Assembly (NCBI GenBank): GCA_903877945.1
Contig: CAIRFY010000215.1
Location: 1-20,850 of the forward strand
Source: an uncultured Oscillochloris sp.
Lineage (GTDB): Bacteria; Chloroflexota; Chloroflexia; Chloroflexales; Chloroflexaceae
Direction of reading: 5' to 3'
Length of the DNA stretch: 20,850 bases
The translations under genes were made by a program, and so were the position numbers. The notes beneath the pieces are model-generated. The model was not told where the DNA came from. It was given only the letters and a program-made list of their open reading frames with translations, and searched no databases. Below are positions 9,101 to 14,778 of this stretch, one piece after another (positions within the stretch are counted from its first letter, which is position 1; each line of letters opens with the position of its first letter).

Positions 9101-10063
9101 GTCGTTGCCGACGGGGTTGAGCGTGAAGGGCGGAGCGGTGAATCCACCCGCCCCGTCGTTCAGATAGACCTGGCTCGATTCATAGGTGCAGCTTGGAGTA
9201 CAGTTGTTGGTTGCACCATTATTGCCGAGGAGAATATCAAGGCTGCCGTCGCCGTTGAGGTCGCCCAGCGCCATGCTCGCGGTAGTATTGCCAGCGGGGT
9301 TGATCGGGGCGGCGGTCGGAGTGAAGCCACCCAGCCCGTTGTTCAGGTAGACCTGGCTCGGCGCTCCCGAGTTGCCGAGCAAAATATCGAGGCTGCCGTT
9401 GCCATCGAAGTCGCCCAGGGCCACGCTCGCGGTGGTATTGCCGGCGGGAGCGGGGTTGATCTGGATTGCCGTGGCCGCGAAACCACCCAGCCCATTGTTC
9501 AGGTAGACCTCGCTTGGCGCTCCCGAGTTACCGAGTAGGATGTCGCGAAATCCATCGCCGTTGAGATCGCCCAGGGCCACGCTCGTGGTCGTATTGCCGG
9601 CGGGGTTGAGCGTGATCGGGGCGGTCGGGGTGAAGCCGCCCATCCCGTTGTTCAGATAGACCTCGCTCTGCCCCGCTGCCCCCGAACTGCCGAGGACAAT
9701 GTCGGGGATCGTGTCACCATTGAGGTCGCCCAGTACTATACTCGTTGCCGGAGGGAGCGCGGCACCCGTGGCCGTGAAACTCCCCATCCCGTCGTTGAGG
9801 TAGACCTGGCTCGTTCCTATCCGGCTCGTTCCCACTCCTACGTAGTAGTTGAGGACGAGGTCGGGGCTACCGTCGCCGTTGAGGTCACCCAGCGCCATGT
9901 TATAGGTGCCGCCAGGGGCATTCGTCACATCCAGCGGAGGACGGAATGGCACGCTCGCGGCGGCAGCGCGGGCCGTAAGAACAGGCGGCACACTGGGCAG
10001 CAGTGAAACCACGAGCAGCATGACGAGCAGCGGTAGGACACGACGAGTCAACCGATGAGCCAT
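3158..10063 (-). CDS. Giant secreted FG-GAP/VCBS repeat protein with P domain and HExxH zinc-metalloprotease domain
   Basis: A 2301-residue exported protein. Residues 1-36 are a signal peptide (positive start, Leu/Val core, ARAAAAS end). Residues 52-1108 hold 21 FG-GAP/VCBS repeats of about 50 residues, each with LGDLNGDGxxDILLGN, a calcium-binding-type Asp loop, then SQVYLNDGxGxFTPT. Residues 1203-1338 resemble a proprotein-convertase P domain (NPLGQWTLTVTD). About 1515-1711 is a zincin with HELGH (H1636, E1637, H1640) followed by FLEDNY, so E1646 or D1647 is the likely third zinc ligand; the spacing resembles CLCA-type metallohydrolases. Residues about 1927-1977 are seven GGFSRTG repeats. 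The C-terminus ends LLPLVYR, a style I associate with Chloroflexota secreted proteins. I chose ATG at 10063 because GGAGG lies seven bases upstream; a TTG two codons earlier would sit one base from it. Likely an extracellular or surface protease; the substrate is unknown. Confidence 0.9.
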   Translation of the reverse strand: MAHRLTRRVLPLLVMLLVVSLLPSVPPVLTARAAAASVPFRPPLDVTNAPGGTYNMALGDLNGDGSPDLVLNYYVGVGTSRIGTSQVYLNDGMGSFTATGAALPPATSIVLGDLNGDTIPDIVLGSSGAAGQSEVYLNNGMGGFTPTAPITLNPAGNTTTSVALGDLNGDGFRDILLGNSGAPSEVYLNNGLGGFAATAIQINPAPAGNTTASVALGDFDGNGSLDILLGNSGAPSQVYLNNGLGGFTPTAAPINPAGNTTASMALGDLNGDGSLDILLGNNGATNNCTPSCTYESSQVYLNDGAGGFTAPPFTLNPVGNDTRGVALGDLNGDGTLDILLGNNYEPSQIYLNDGMGSFIATASPLNPGGITTKSVALGDINGDGTLDILLGNSLEPSQVYLNDSKGSPVAPSLPPATFKPPLYLNQTKTLTTSGVALGDLNGDGALDLVLGSSGQPSQVYLNNGRGGYTATVAPINPSGNRTLSAALGDFNGDGSLDLVLCNDWENSQVYLNDGRGNFTPTANPIGGNDTHSVALGDLDGNGTLDILLSEYTGSSQVYLNDGLGNFTPTAALVNPVANRTQSAALGDLNGDGSLDLVLGNDGEPSQVYLNDGLGNFTPTASSLNAANPTRSVALGDLNGDGALDILLGNYGQPSQVYLNDGLGGFTATAPITLNPASNFTTSVVLGDINGDGTVDILLGNDGPSQIYLNNGKASFTTTSTALNPDGNHTQSVALGDLNGDGAIDILLGNLIYLNDGQRNFTPTAAPLNSAAANRTQSAALGDINRDGTLDVVVGNFGQPSQIYLNNGQGGYTAVAAPLNPSGNPTYSVVLGDLNGDGALDLVLGNYGAPSQVYLNDGLGIFTPTASPLNPGSTSTTSVALGDLDGNGSLDILLGNSGQPSQVYLNDGLGTFTPTASPLNPGGNTTTSVALGDINGDGTLDILLGNNGPSQVYLNNGHGTFTPTTIPLNPGGNATQSVALGDLNGDGALDILLGNWIQPSQVYLNLRDGQGHVTPIPAPVNPAGNYVQSVALGDVNGDGALDIIIGNNGQPSRVYLNDGLGNVTPTATPLNPGGSATQSVVLGDLNGDGTVDILLGNNGPSRVYLNHVDTRAQMPNNPPAVTVARPVRTSAAGFYSTPVILSSPPITIPYALTDAEGDPIRAVQAQYSLDGGGSWKPAMPAAGAVTTYLATLPERFPGYPATPTTIPDLGQITSALNIATPINGTVGTISDVEVELTISHPLVSDLSASLTAPDGTVVPLFAAGMGGGGANITGLVLSDHAATSILTATAPFNGAFQPSGTLASLNGKNPLGQWTLTVTDGVAANTGTLVAWALRVKTTGVQHVFPWDTFASGFFGQSDNVVVRLIAYPSLSSGRNGTPLFQHPDASATTFPFRVRGTQVRVVDSQNKGQPGAIVFRLNDATSRDQQLFAASTNAPAYTTDALGYLGGRGTLAISDTLIALAPVSLPGAYANAYSQTVRLYATNILTTTNGVSGTPVTASGMQTVTVSLNHPLALFDLSVSLEWDARYDTRFMAQLQTDLARASELLFQASHGQAAFGNVTIFYDRENWDRADIRIYASNRVRPSAMIGGVVGQEVTDPITQTVLYDPGQVRMGAIWNRFGSTTGNLSEDWPRTLVHELGHYLFFLEDNYVGLKNGQITAVTTCPGLMGDSYTATWQYQTSASWSPGCNATFSNQTTGRADWATIQTFYPALITPTLPLSTLPSGPLHLPLPLTEITSVDPLTPTVRLDVPIFYTVNVTGERTLPALTARAYLFQQSHGSPALQLTSLGRANSDQVLARGARVGDRLCLFEPTRFGCETIAAGNERLTLTSQPAWQPSIQVTPVTSVTLDVTVSGVPPGATGLRADLYPLDDDPHPPTITLTAMGSGVYSGTFTLAYPLQGAYIHLHTTDGPTPTWETVTSFAMGGNAGGFSRTGGGFSRTGGGFSRTGGGFSRTGGGFSRTGGGFSRTGGGFSRTGGAPVSSAEGDVLLMGDSLTFALGQFLLLQTTSSLPPLPPWASLIGQGYEFTTSPVPNAPNLTGSALSFSYLDSDVPAGEESGIQVYYRSPTATAWTAITTTLDMAYNMASIPTQGPGLYALTSSVMVPIAGPGWSIFAYPVVGRPITVALEGIFGTYTAVYGYNLADTADHWKLYSPTTLAWNDLSDLEYGHGYWIESTEAITLPLHGSLTTQKSQSSLAQSMPAPPMTIYAVAGGPSPVPGQVATATIGGVRCAEATTRLFGGQIVYALDVPTVSEIPGCGTPDALVDVTLGGHHVGQVRWASGPQPLGAGGVPSRVLLPLVYR
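4132..4284 (-). repeat. 21-bp coding minisatellite, seven copies (GGFSRTG)
   Basis: Seven near-identical 21-bp units within the giant gene encode GGFSRTG tandemly. Units fall into two variants, GAGAAACC on one side and GAGAATCC on the other, so block-wise duplication is visible. The encoded segment is a flexible Gly-rich, Arg-containing linker between the protease half and the C-terminal beta-rich domains. Copy number is likely variable between strains by slippage, without changing the frame. Confidence 0.92.
6740..9910 (-). repeat. Array of 21 FG-GAP/VCBS coding repeats, about 150 bp each
   Basis: Twenty-one successive units, nearly all starting S-V-A-L-G-D-L-N-G-D-G, were counted by eye. 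Most are 144-150 bp. Unit 5 carries a Cys-containing insertion (NCTPSC), unit 7 an extended tail, and unit 14 is short. Third positions differ between units, so this is an old protein-level duplication under selection rather than a fresh DNA expansion. Each unit should form one beta-propeller blade by family knowledge. Confidence 0.88.
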
Positions 10064-10473
10064 GAGCAAGCCTCCATTGTTCGGTCCTTGGGCGGGGCGA
10101 TCACCCCACTGGATAACGTAGGTTCAAACCAACCATTCCAGCGAGCCTGTTCGTCGTATAAGCCTCGGCCCGAAACAAGGCGGCACGGTCAGCATAGTCA
10201 GGGATTGGGGTGCCGTGGGCCAGGGCGTGACGCCGACCCTACGGGATGTCTGTGACTACCGCAATCCTAGTGGAGTTGTCGTGTGGAGTTGAGGCTTTAG
10301 CCAGAGAGCGACGCCTAAAGGCGCGGATCCTCATTCACAGCCTGTGTAGGATTGCGATGTGGAGTTCATACGCCTTCACGAGCTTTGGTGAACGTGACCG
10401 TAATGCGGGCGTATGAACACACATCCAGTCGAATGATAAGAATTTTGGACGAGTACATTGTGGTTTGTAAACC
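10064..10473. other. Intergenic region with hairpin repeats, no gene recognised
   Basis: This 410-bp stretch separates the divergent giant gene and the jetA relic. I see no convincing coding sequence. It contains CGCAATCCTA at 10260-10269, inverted at 10347-10356, enclosing a diverged relative of the AGGCTTTAGCC hairpin. An 11-bp inverted repeat GTTCATACGCC (10364-10374) pairs with 10408-10418 around a 33-nt loop with its own small stem. The Shine-Dalgarno GGAGG of the giant gene is immediately upstream of its ATG. The missing 5' part of jetA should have lain here but cannot be recognised. Confidence 0.6.
10260..10356. repeat. Palindromic intergenic element (CGCAATCCTA ends)
   Basis: Ten-base perfect terminal inverted repeats bound a 97-bp element. 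Its centre contains GAGGCTTTAGCC and later CGCCTAAAGG, which look like the remains of the hairpin family seen intact at 14634-14718 and 17439-17483. Confidence 0.5.
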
Positions 10474-11422
10474 ATGGTTATGATAGCACAACGAAACCCC
10501 AGACGCAGCCACATCGGAGGAGCAGATCAGCTTTACCGTTTGGCAGCGAGGAGAGGACTGCATATCGAGCAGGTGCTGCGCCAGTTCTCCACCGCCGATG
10601 TGCTTGCTCAGGTGTTCACGACCTACCGTAGCGATGTGGTTGACCGGGCCTACCACCAACTGCGCACCACCGAATCACGTCTCGCGTTTTCGCCCTGGGG
10701 TGCTGGAGGCACTCGCCCAGTTGAGCAGCAGCACCCAGGTTGATGAGGCTGCGCGGTTGCTGCGGGAATCCGGCGGCGATGCCACCAGCGCGGCAACTGC
10801 AGTGGGCTTACTGGATCAAATTCGTGAGGTGCGCGAGCAGTTTGAGAGTCTGGATCGGTTGCTTCAGCTCATTGATGTGCGCCATAGCCAGTTTGTCGAT
10901 TCTGCGGTGCGCTCGGTGGAGTTGCGACTGGCCGCCAGCACCACCACCAGTGGCCAACTACACGCCGTCCTCACCGCGATGCTGGGCGATGCCGCGCACC
11001 CCGACCTAGCAAATGCAGGCGGGGAGGTGATCAGTCTGTACAGCCTGGGGTTGCTGGATGAACAGTCGCTCGCCCCGCCTGGCCGCGCCGCGACCGTCTT
11101 TGCGGCGGAGACCCCGGTGTCGACGGGGATCTCTGACGAAGATCGGCAGGAGGCGCGCAGGCGCACCTTGCTCCAACTGACCCGCGCCATCGGGCGGGAT
11201 CGCGTCAAACGCTACGCTGCAACCCTGCTCGAAGGCCGCGAGCAGCTACACGCCGCTGAGATCACGCTGGCGGGCGCCGACGAACTGCCGCTGGTGATCT
11301 ACCTGCGCCAATACGGCGTCGATGGCTCGCTGGGCTATGTGGTTGAGGAGGTGCCGGATGCCACCTGGGTCGAGCACGATGGCGTCGGCTTTCGGGACTT
11401 TCTGCTGCGCCGGACTCGGTGA
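10474..11422 (+). pseudogene. jetA: Truncated, frameshifted Wadjet JetA (MukF/kleisin-like) remnant
   Basis: The open frame from 10598 to 11422 reads well only from about 10691 (RPGVLEALAQL onward). The sensible upstream sequence (QLYRLAARRG to LRTTESRLAF) lies in the frame starting at 10474. Dropping one T from the TTTT run at 10687-10690 joins them into about 315 residues. The product resembles the C-terminal part of JetA (DUF5716): a helical stretch with IDVRHSQFVDSAVRSVE, then SLGLLDEQSLAPPGR, which recalls the JetA motif DxxSLxxPR, and a C-terminal YGVDGSLGYVVEEV...FRDFLLRR segment. Family members are usually well over 400 residues, so the N-terminal winged-helix region is gone. No Shine-Dalgarno is visible. 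Its TGA stop is formed by the first unit of the adjacent octanucleotide array. JetD follows directly. Identification rests on recalled family motifs and the neighbouring JetD. Confidence 0.62.
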
Positions 11423-11854
11423 CTTTGTGACAGGGTGACTTTGTGACAGGGTGATACGGTGACAGGGTGACTTTGTGACAGGGTGACTTTGTGACTGGGT
11501 GACTTTGTGACAGGGTGATACGGTGACTGGGTGACTTTGTGACAGGGTGATACGGTGACTGGGTGACTTTGTGACAGGGTGATACGGTGACTTTGTGACA
11601 GAGAGTCACCGCGTCACCGCGACACCGCGACACCGCGTCACCGCGACACCGCGACACTGCGACACCGCGTCCCCGCGACACCGCGACACCGCGTCACCGC
11701 GACACCGCGACACCGCGACACCGCGTCACCGCGACACCGCGTCCCCGCGTCCCCGCGTCACCGCGACACCGCGTCCCCGCGTCACCGTGTCACCCTGTCA
11801 CCGCGTCACCGCGTCACCAAGTCACCAAGTCACCAACCGTGTCACCAAGTCACC
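11419..11854. repeat. Bipartite octanucleotide array with a polarity switch
   Basis: About 54 tandem 8-bp units fill the jetA-jetD gap. From 11419 to 11602 there are 23 units of GTGAYNNN, mainly GTGACTTT, GTGACAGG, GTGACTGG and GTGATACG. The four-unit word TGG/TTT/AGG/ACG repeats three times exactly as a 32-bp superunit at 11491-11586. From 11605 to about 11854 the units read GTCACCGC, GACACCGC or GTCCCCGC, ending in GTCACCAA. Because GTGAC and GTCAC are complements, the two halves are in opposite polarity and could fold back imperfectly. Open frames on both strands here are artefacts of the eight-base period. Confidence 0.93.
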
Positions 11855-13152
11855 CAGACATCGCGAGATCGCTCCTCCACGCCCTGCTCGACCGCTTCGA
11901 GCAGCCGAACCGCCAGCAGGTGGCGCGTGTGCGCCTGAGCGAGCGTGAGTACCCAGCCTATTACTCGCACGAGGACGCCGCGCCGCGCCACGACACCAAC
12001 GCGGCGCTGGAGCGACTCGCCCACGAGGGGGTGGTTGTGCTGCGCTGGCACCAATGGGAGGAGGGCAACTGGCTCGCTGCGGTTGACCTACGCCCGGAGG
12101 GTGCGCCCACGCTCTATCGGCTGCTCACCCGCGCCCCACGGGCGACGCAGGAGGATGCGCTGCGCACCCTGCTCAGTGCGCAGACGCCTCTGCCCGGCTG
12201 GCACGCAGCATTTCTCGCCTGGGCGATCTCCGAGATCGACACCCACCGGGCCGCGCCGCCGCTTGATCGCGAGGATCTGGCGACCTCAGCAGATCTCCTA
12301 CGCGCCCTTGCAGGCGTCGCCACACTGGAGGCACCCACGCTTGAGCGTACGCTGAGCGTGCGTCTGTTTAGCAACAGCAAGCGGCTCAGCGGCCTGCGGG
12401 GCAAGCTGCTGCGCGTACTCCGACGGCATGATCCCGATGCGCCGCTCTACGGCGATGATGATGACGCGCTCCTGCGCGCCCACCAACTCGACCGTGCGCC
12501 AGAGTATGTGCCACTCGCGGGATCGCTCAGCCTCAACCTGCCCACATCCGCAGCACCCCTAGATCTCGCGCCGTTCTGGCCATCGGTGGCGCTCCCAGCT
12601 CCGCTGCTGCGAACCGCCCAGGTTGCCGACCTGAGGGCACGTGTCGTCATCACGGTCGAGAACCTGACCAGCTTCAGTGAACTGTGCGCGATCCGCCCGC
12701 CCGATGTCTTCGCCATCTACACCGGGGGCTTCGCCAGCCCAACGGTGATCGGCCTCGTACGTGCGATCACGCAGGCGGATCCCGCCGTCATCCTCTGGCA
12801 CTGGGGCGACTTGGACGCCGGCGGGCTACGCATCCTGGCCCACCTGCGGGCGAACCTGGGCGCGGTGGGTGCGCTGGCGATGGATGCCGAGACATTTGAT
12901 GCCTTCGCCGCCGCAGCCCAGCCGCTCACGGTGGCGGATCGGGCGAGCCTGCGGGAGCTCCAAAAGCATGCGGCCCTTCACGATTGCGTCGGGCTGATTG
13001 ATCGGCTGCTGGCGGCAGACGCGAAGCTTGAGCAGGAGGCGGTGCCCGCTGCGGTGGCACTCGTCAGCCCTCACTCCCCAGACCCGTTCAGGGAGAAAGA
13101 GGGTGTTCCCCGCGAGGAGTCCCCTCGATCATCTGACTCACGACGCGACTGA
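11839..13152 (+). CDS. jetD: Wadjet JetD-like protein (DUF3322/DUF2220, toprim nuclease fold)
   Basis: A 437-residue protein resembling JetD, the DNA-cleaving subunit of the Wadjet (JetABCD, MksBEF-like) system against plasmids. The N-terminal half fits DUF3322 (ALLDRFEQ near the start, then LERLAHEGVVVLRWHQWEEG). The C-terminal half carries the toprim-like signature: E274 in VVITVENLTSF and D324/D326 in WHWGDLDAGGLRIL. The family-typical end LEQEAVPAAVAL is followed by about 30 extra residues read from an invading repeat. The GTG start at 11839 lies inside the octanucleotide array, without a Shine-Dalgarno, and no better start exists before the conserved region, so translation is probably poor. 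With jetB and the ATPase jetC absent and jetA broken, the protein cannot act in a standard Wadjet complex. Catalytic residues are intact, so recent decay or another role is possible. Confidence 0.82.
   Translation: MSPSHPDIARSLLHALLDRFEQPNRQQVARVRLSEREYPAYYSHEDAAPRHDTNAALERLAHEGVVVLRWHQWEEGNWLAAVDLRPEGAPTLYRLLTRAPRATQEDALRTLLSAQTPLPGWHAAFLAWAISEIDTHRAAPPLDREDLATSADLLRALAGVATLEAPTLERTLSVRLFSNSKRLSGLRGKLLRVLRRHDPDAPLYGDDDDALLRAHQLDRAPEYVPLAGSLSLNLPTSAAPLDLAPFWPSVALPAPLLRTAQVADLRARVVITVENLTSFSELCAIRPPDVFAIYTGGFASPTVIGLVRAITQADPAVILWHWGDLDAGGLRILAHLRANLGAVGALAMDAETFDAFAAAAQPLTVADRASLRELQKHAALHDCVGLIDRLLAADAKLEQEAVPAAVALVSPHSPDPFREKEGVPREESPRSSDSRRD
13067..13103. repeat. Decayed copy of the GC-rich palindrome at the jetD/LCP gene ends
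   Basis: GCCCTCACTCCCCAG followed by CGTTCAGGGAGAAAGAGGG matches the right part of the 3047-3152 element, with an internal deletion. It encodes part of the non-homologous tail of JetD on the plus strand and the last residues and TGA stop of the LCP protein on the minus strand. Confidence 0.6.
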
Positions 13153-14518
13153 CCGCCCCCGGCACCGCGAAGGTGGCGTAGGGGTCATCGGCCACGACGC
13201 CTTCGTTCACCAGGTTTTCGTCCAGGGCGTAGTGTTCCACCTTGCTGGGCGAGATACCGTGAAAGGCCCAAGCCAGCCCCAGCATACGCTCCAAACTCAT
13301 ATCGGTCTGGATGTCATCGCGCAGAGCGGTGGTCAGGTCGGAGATCATCTGCACTTGGGTGAGGATGTTGTGCTGGCGCACCTGATTGAGGATGGACAGA
13401 AGTATCTGCTGCTGGCGGCGGTTACGGGCGTAGCCACTGTCGGAGTGGCGGACGCGGGCGTAGATCAGCGCCGCGTCTCCATCCATATGCTGCACCCCCG
13501 GATCGAACGCGGCCACCATGTAGCCGTAGTCCAGCGTCGGGTACGCCGGATCGTAGATGGCTGTGGGCACATCGATGTCCACCCCGCCGATAGCGTCTAC
13601 CGCCGCTGTGAAGGCGTGGAAGTCGGTGCGCAGCACATAGTCAATCGGAATGCCCAGGTACTCGCTGACGGTGCGACGAGCCAGGGCGATGCCACCGCCG
13701 AGATCTGGGTACGTGTCGCCATACACCGTTACCGCATTGATTCGCGCCTGACCGTAGCCGGGGATGGGCACGATCAAGTCGCGTGGCAACGAGAGCAGGG
13801 CCACCCGCTGGCGCTCCGGGTCGAGGTGGATTACAACAATCGCATCGGAGCGATTGGCCCAGCTCTCGCCGGGCCGCCGGTCGCTGCCGAGGAGCAGTAT
13901 GTTCACGGCACGACCGGAGACGGGGATGATCGGCACGGTGGGCATCAGGGTGGGCAGGCGGGCGGGCGCATCTCCGACAATGCTTGGCAGCCTGATCGGC
14001 GTCGGGCTGGGCACGAACCCCGCCGGTACCCCCGCCATGGTTGGGACGGACGTTGGCGCGGGCGGCAGCGGCTCGGCTCCGTGCGCGGTGCTGGGGCCGA
14101 CGGCGGGCTGGGTGGTAGATCCGCCCAGCCGGGATGTCTCTACGTCGGTTGGCACGCGGAGAACCGGGGAAGGCTCCGGGCCAGTGGGGGTAGCGATCTG
14201 CATCGCCGCCACGTTCTGGCTAATGGTGTAGGCGGCGAATGCCACGCGGACAAACATAACCCCGAGCAGCGCCACGCCGAAAATCGCCACGTAGCGTAGC
14301 CAGAGGTGCCGACGCGCCCGCGCCACTCGTGGCACGATAGGTTCCAGAGATACATCGAGCAGCGCACCTAGCAGCGCCACGTCAACCTGATCGCGGTAGG
14401 CTCGGCACGCCGCACAACCCACTATATGAAGCCTTAGCGCCACAAGCTGCTGCTTACGCGCCCCCGAACGTCGCTTTGCGTCAATTATCTGCCGCGCTTT
14501 AACACAGCCCATCGCCAT
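13088..14518 (-). CDS. LytR-CpsA-Psr (LCP) family protein with N-terminal zinc-finger segment
   Basis: A 476-residue membrane protein. By family knowledge the LCP domain transfers lipid-linked glycan polymers to the cell wall or another acceptor outside the membrane. It lies at about 205-375, with NILLLGSDRR (D213), NRSDAIVV (R223, D225), LLSLPRDL (R246, D247) and ARVRHSDSGYARNRRQQ (353-370). One transmembrane helix lies at about 74-98, followed by a Pro/Thr/Ser-rich linker (105-200). Residues 1-40 are unusual: C5, H31, C35 and C38 form the Cys-His-x3-Cys-x2-Cys pattern of anti-sigma-factor zinc domains (zf-HC2), placed on the cytoplasmic side. This suggests wall assembly may be tied to a sigma factor or other partner; none is adjacent. 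ATG 14518 has GGGGAG seven bases upstream. Its 3' end converges on jetD with a 65-bp overlap. Confidence 0.9.
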   Translation of the reverse strand: MAMGCVKARQIIDAKRRSGARKQQLVALRLHIVGCAACRAYRDQVDVALLGALLDVSLEPIVPRVARARRHLWLRYVAIFGVALLGVMFVRVAFAAYTISQNVAAMQIATPTGPEPSPVLRVPTDVETSRLGGSTTQPAVGPSTAHGAEPLPPAPTSVPTMAGVPAGFVPSPTPIRLPSIVGDAPARLPTLMPTVPIIPVSGRAVNILLLGSDRRPGESWANRSDAIVVIHLDPERQRVALLSLPRDLIVPIPGYGQARINAVTVYGDTYPDLGGGIALARRTVSEYLGIPIDYVLRTDFHAFTAAVDAIGGVDIDVPTAIYDPAYPTLDYGYMVAAFDPGVQHMDGDAALIYARVRHSDSGYARNRRQQQILLSILNQVRQHNILTQVQMISDLTTALRDDIQTDMSLERMLGLAWAFHGISPSKVEHYALDENLVNEGVVADDPYATFAVPGAVSRVVSQMIEGTPRGEHPLSP

Positions 14519-14558
14519 CCGCTATCTCCCCAAAACGACACTGATTCATCGTTAGGTC

Positions 14559-14588
14559 ACTATACCATTCCCATTAAAAATCTGGTAA
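14559..14588 (-). promoter_or_regulatory. Possible sigma-70-type promoter of the LCP gene
   Basis: On the minus strand TTACCA (14583-14588) and TATAGT (14559-14564) are separated by 18 bases. They match four and five of six consensus positions, and would give a leader of about 33 nt before the ATG at 14518. Found by eye only; chance matches of this quality are common. Confidence 0.3.
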
Positions 14589-14633
14589 GATTGTCGTGCT
14601 TTCGCTTTCGTTATGCGTATTCGCGTATCTATG

Positions 14634-14718
14634 GCAGTCCTATCCCGGTTATGAAGGGGGAGTCGAGGCTTCAGTCGGCTAAAGCCTTGACTCCCCTTCA
14701 TGACTCCCAGAGGACTGC
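14634..14718. repeat. Palindromic element with GGCTTCAGTCGGCTAAAGCC core
   Basis: Outer arms GCAGTCCT (14634-14641) and AGGACTGC (14711-14718) enclose a strong stem, TGAAGGGGGAGTCGAGGCTT at 14652-14671 pairing with 14682-14700. The core is the reverse complement of the hairpin at 17439-17483, so this is a dispersed family present in both orientations. It lies between the divergent LCP and S9 genes, about 60 bp before the S9 start. Confidence 0.75.
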
Positions 14719-14778
14719 TATATCTCCGCACCCCCGTTGGTGTCTCCGTTGATGTTAGCTCACAAAGGAGCAGAGTGT

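Noticed and set aside
7661..9538. Long plus-strand open frames opposite the FG-GAP repeats
   Set aside because: They mirror the 150-bp repeat period of the minus-strand gene, give repetitive products without recognisable domains, and lie wholly within a gene with clear motifs.
10064..10069. TTG start for the giant protein two codons upstream of ATG 10063
   Set aside because: The GGAGG ribosome-binding site would be one base away from TTG but seven from the ATG.
10366..10659. 97-codon minus-strand frame upstream of the jetA relic
   Set aside because: It is antisense to the JetA-like segment at 10520-10660, with no domain or ribosome-binding site seen.
11419..11854. CRISPR-like array
   Set aside because: The period is 8 bp with no unique spacers, and there are no cas genes nearby.
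11262..11948. Open frames on both strands through the octanucleotide array, giving His/Thr/Ser/Arg-rich repetitive products
   Set aside because: They arise from the eight-base period lacking stops in some frames. They have no start signals, and they overlap jetA or jetD in other frames.
14737..14778. GTG start 14 codons upstream of the S9 peptidase ATG
   Set aside because: AAAGGAG lies inside that extension, and the signal peptide begins only at 14779.
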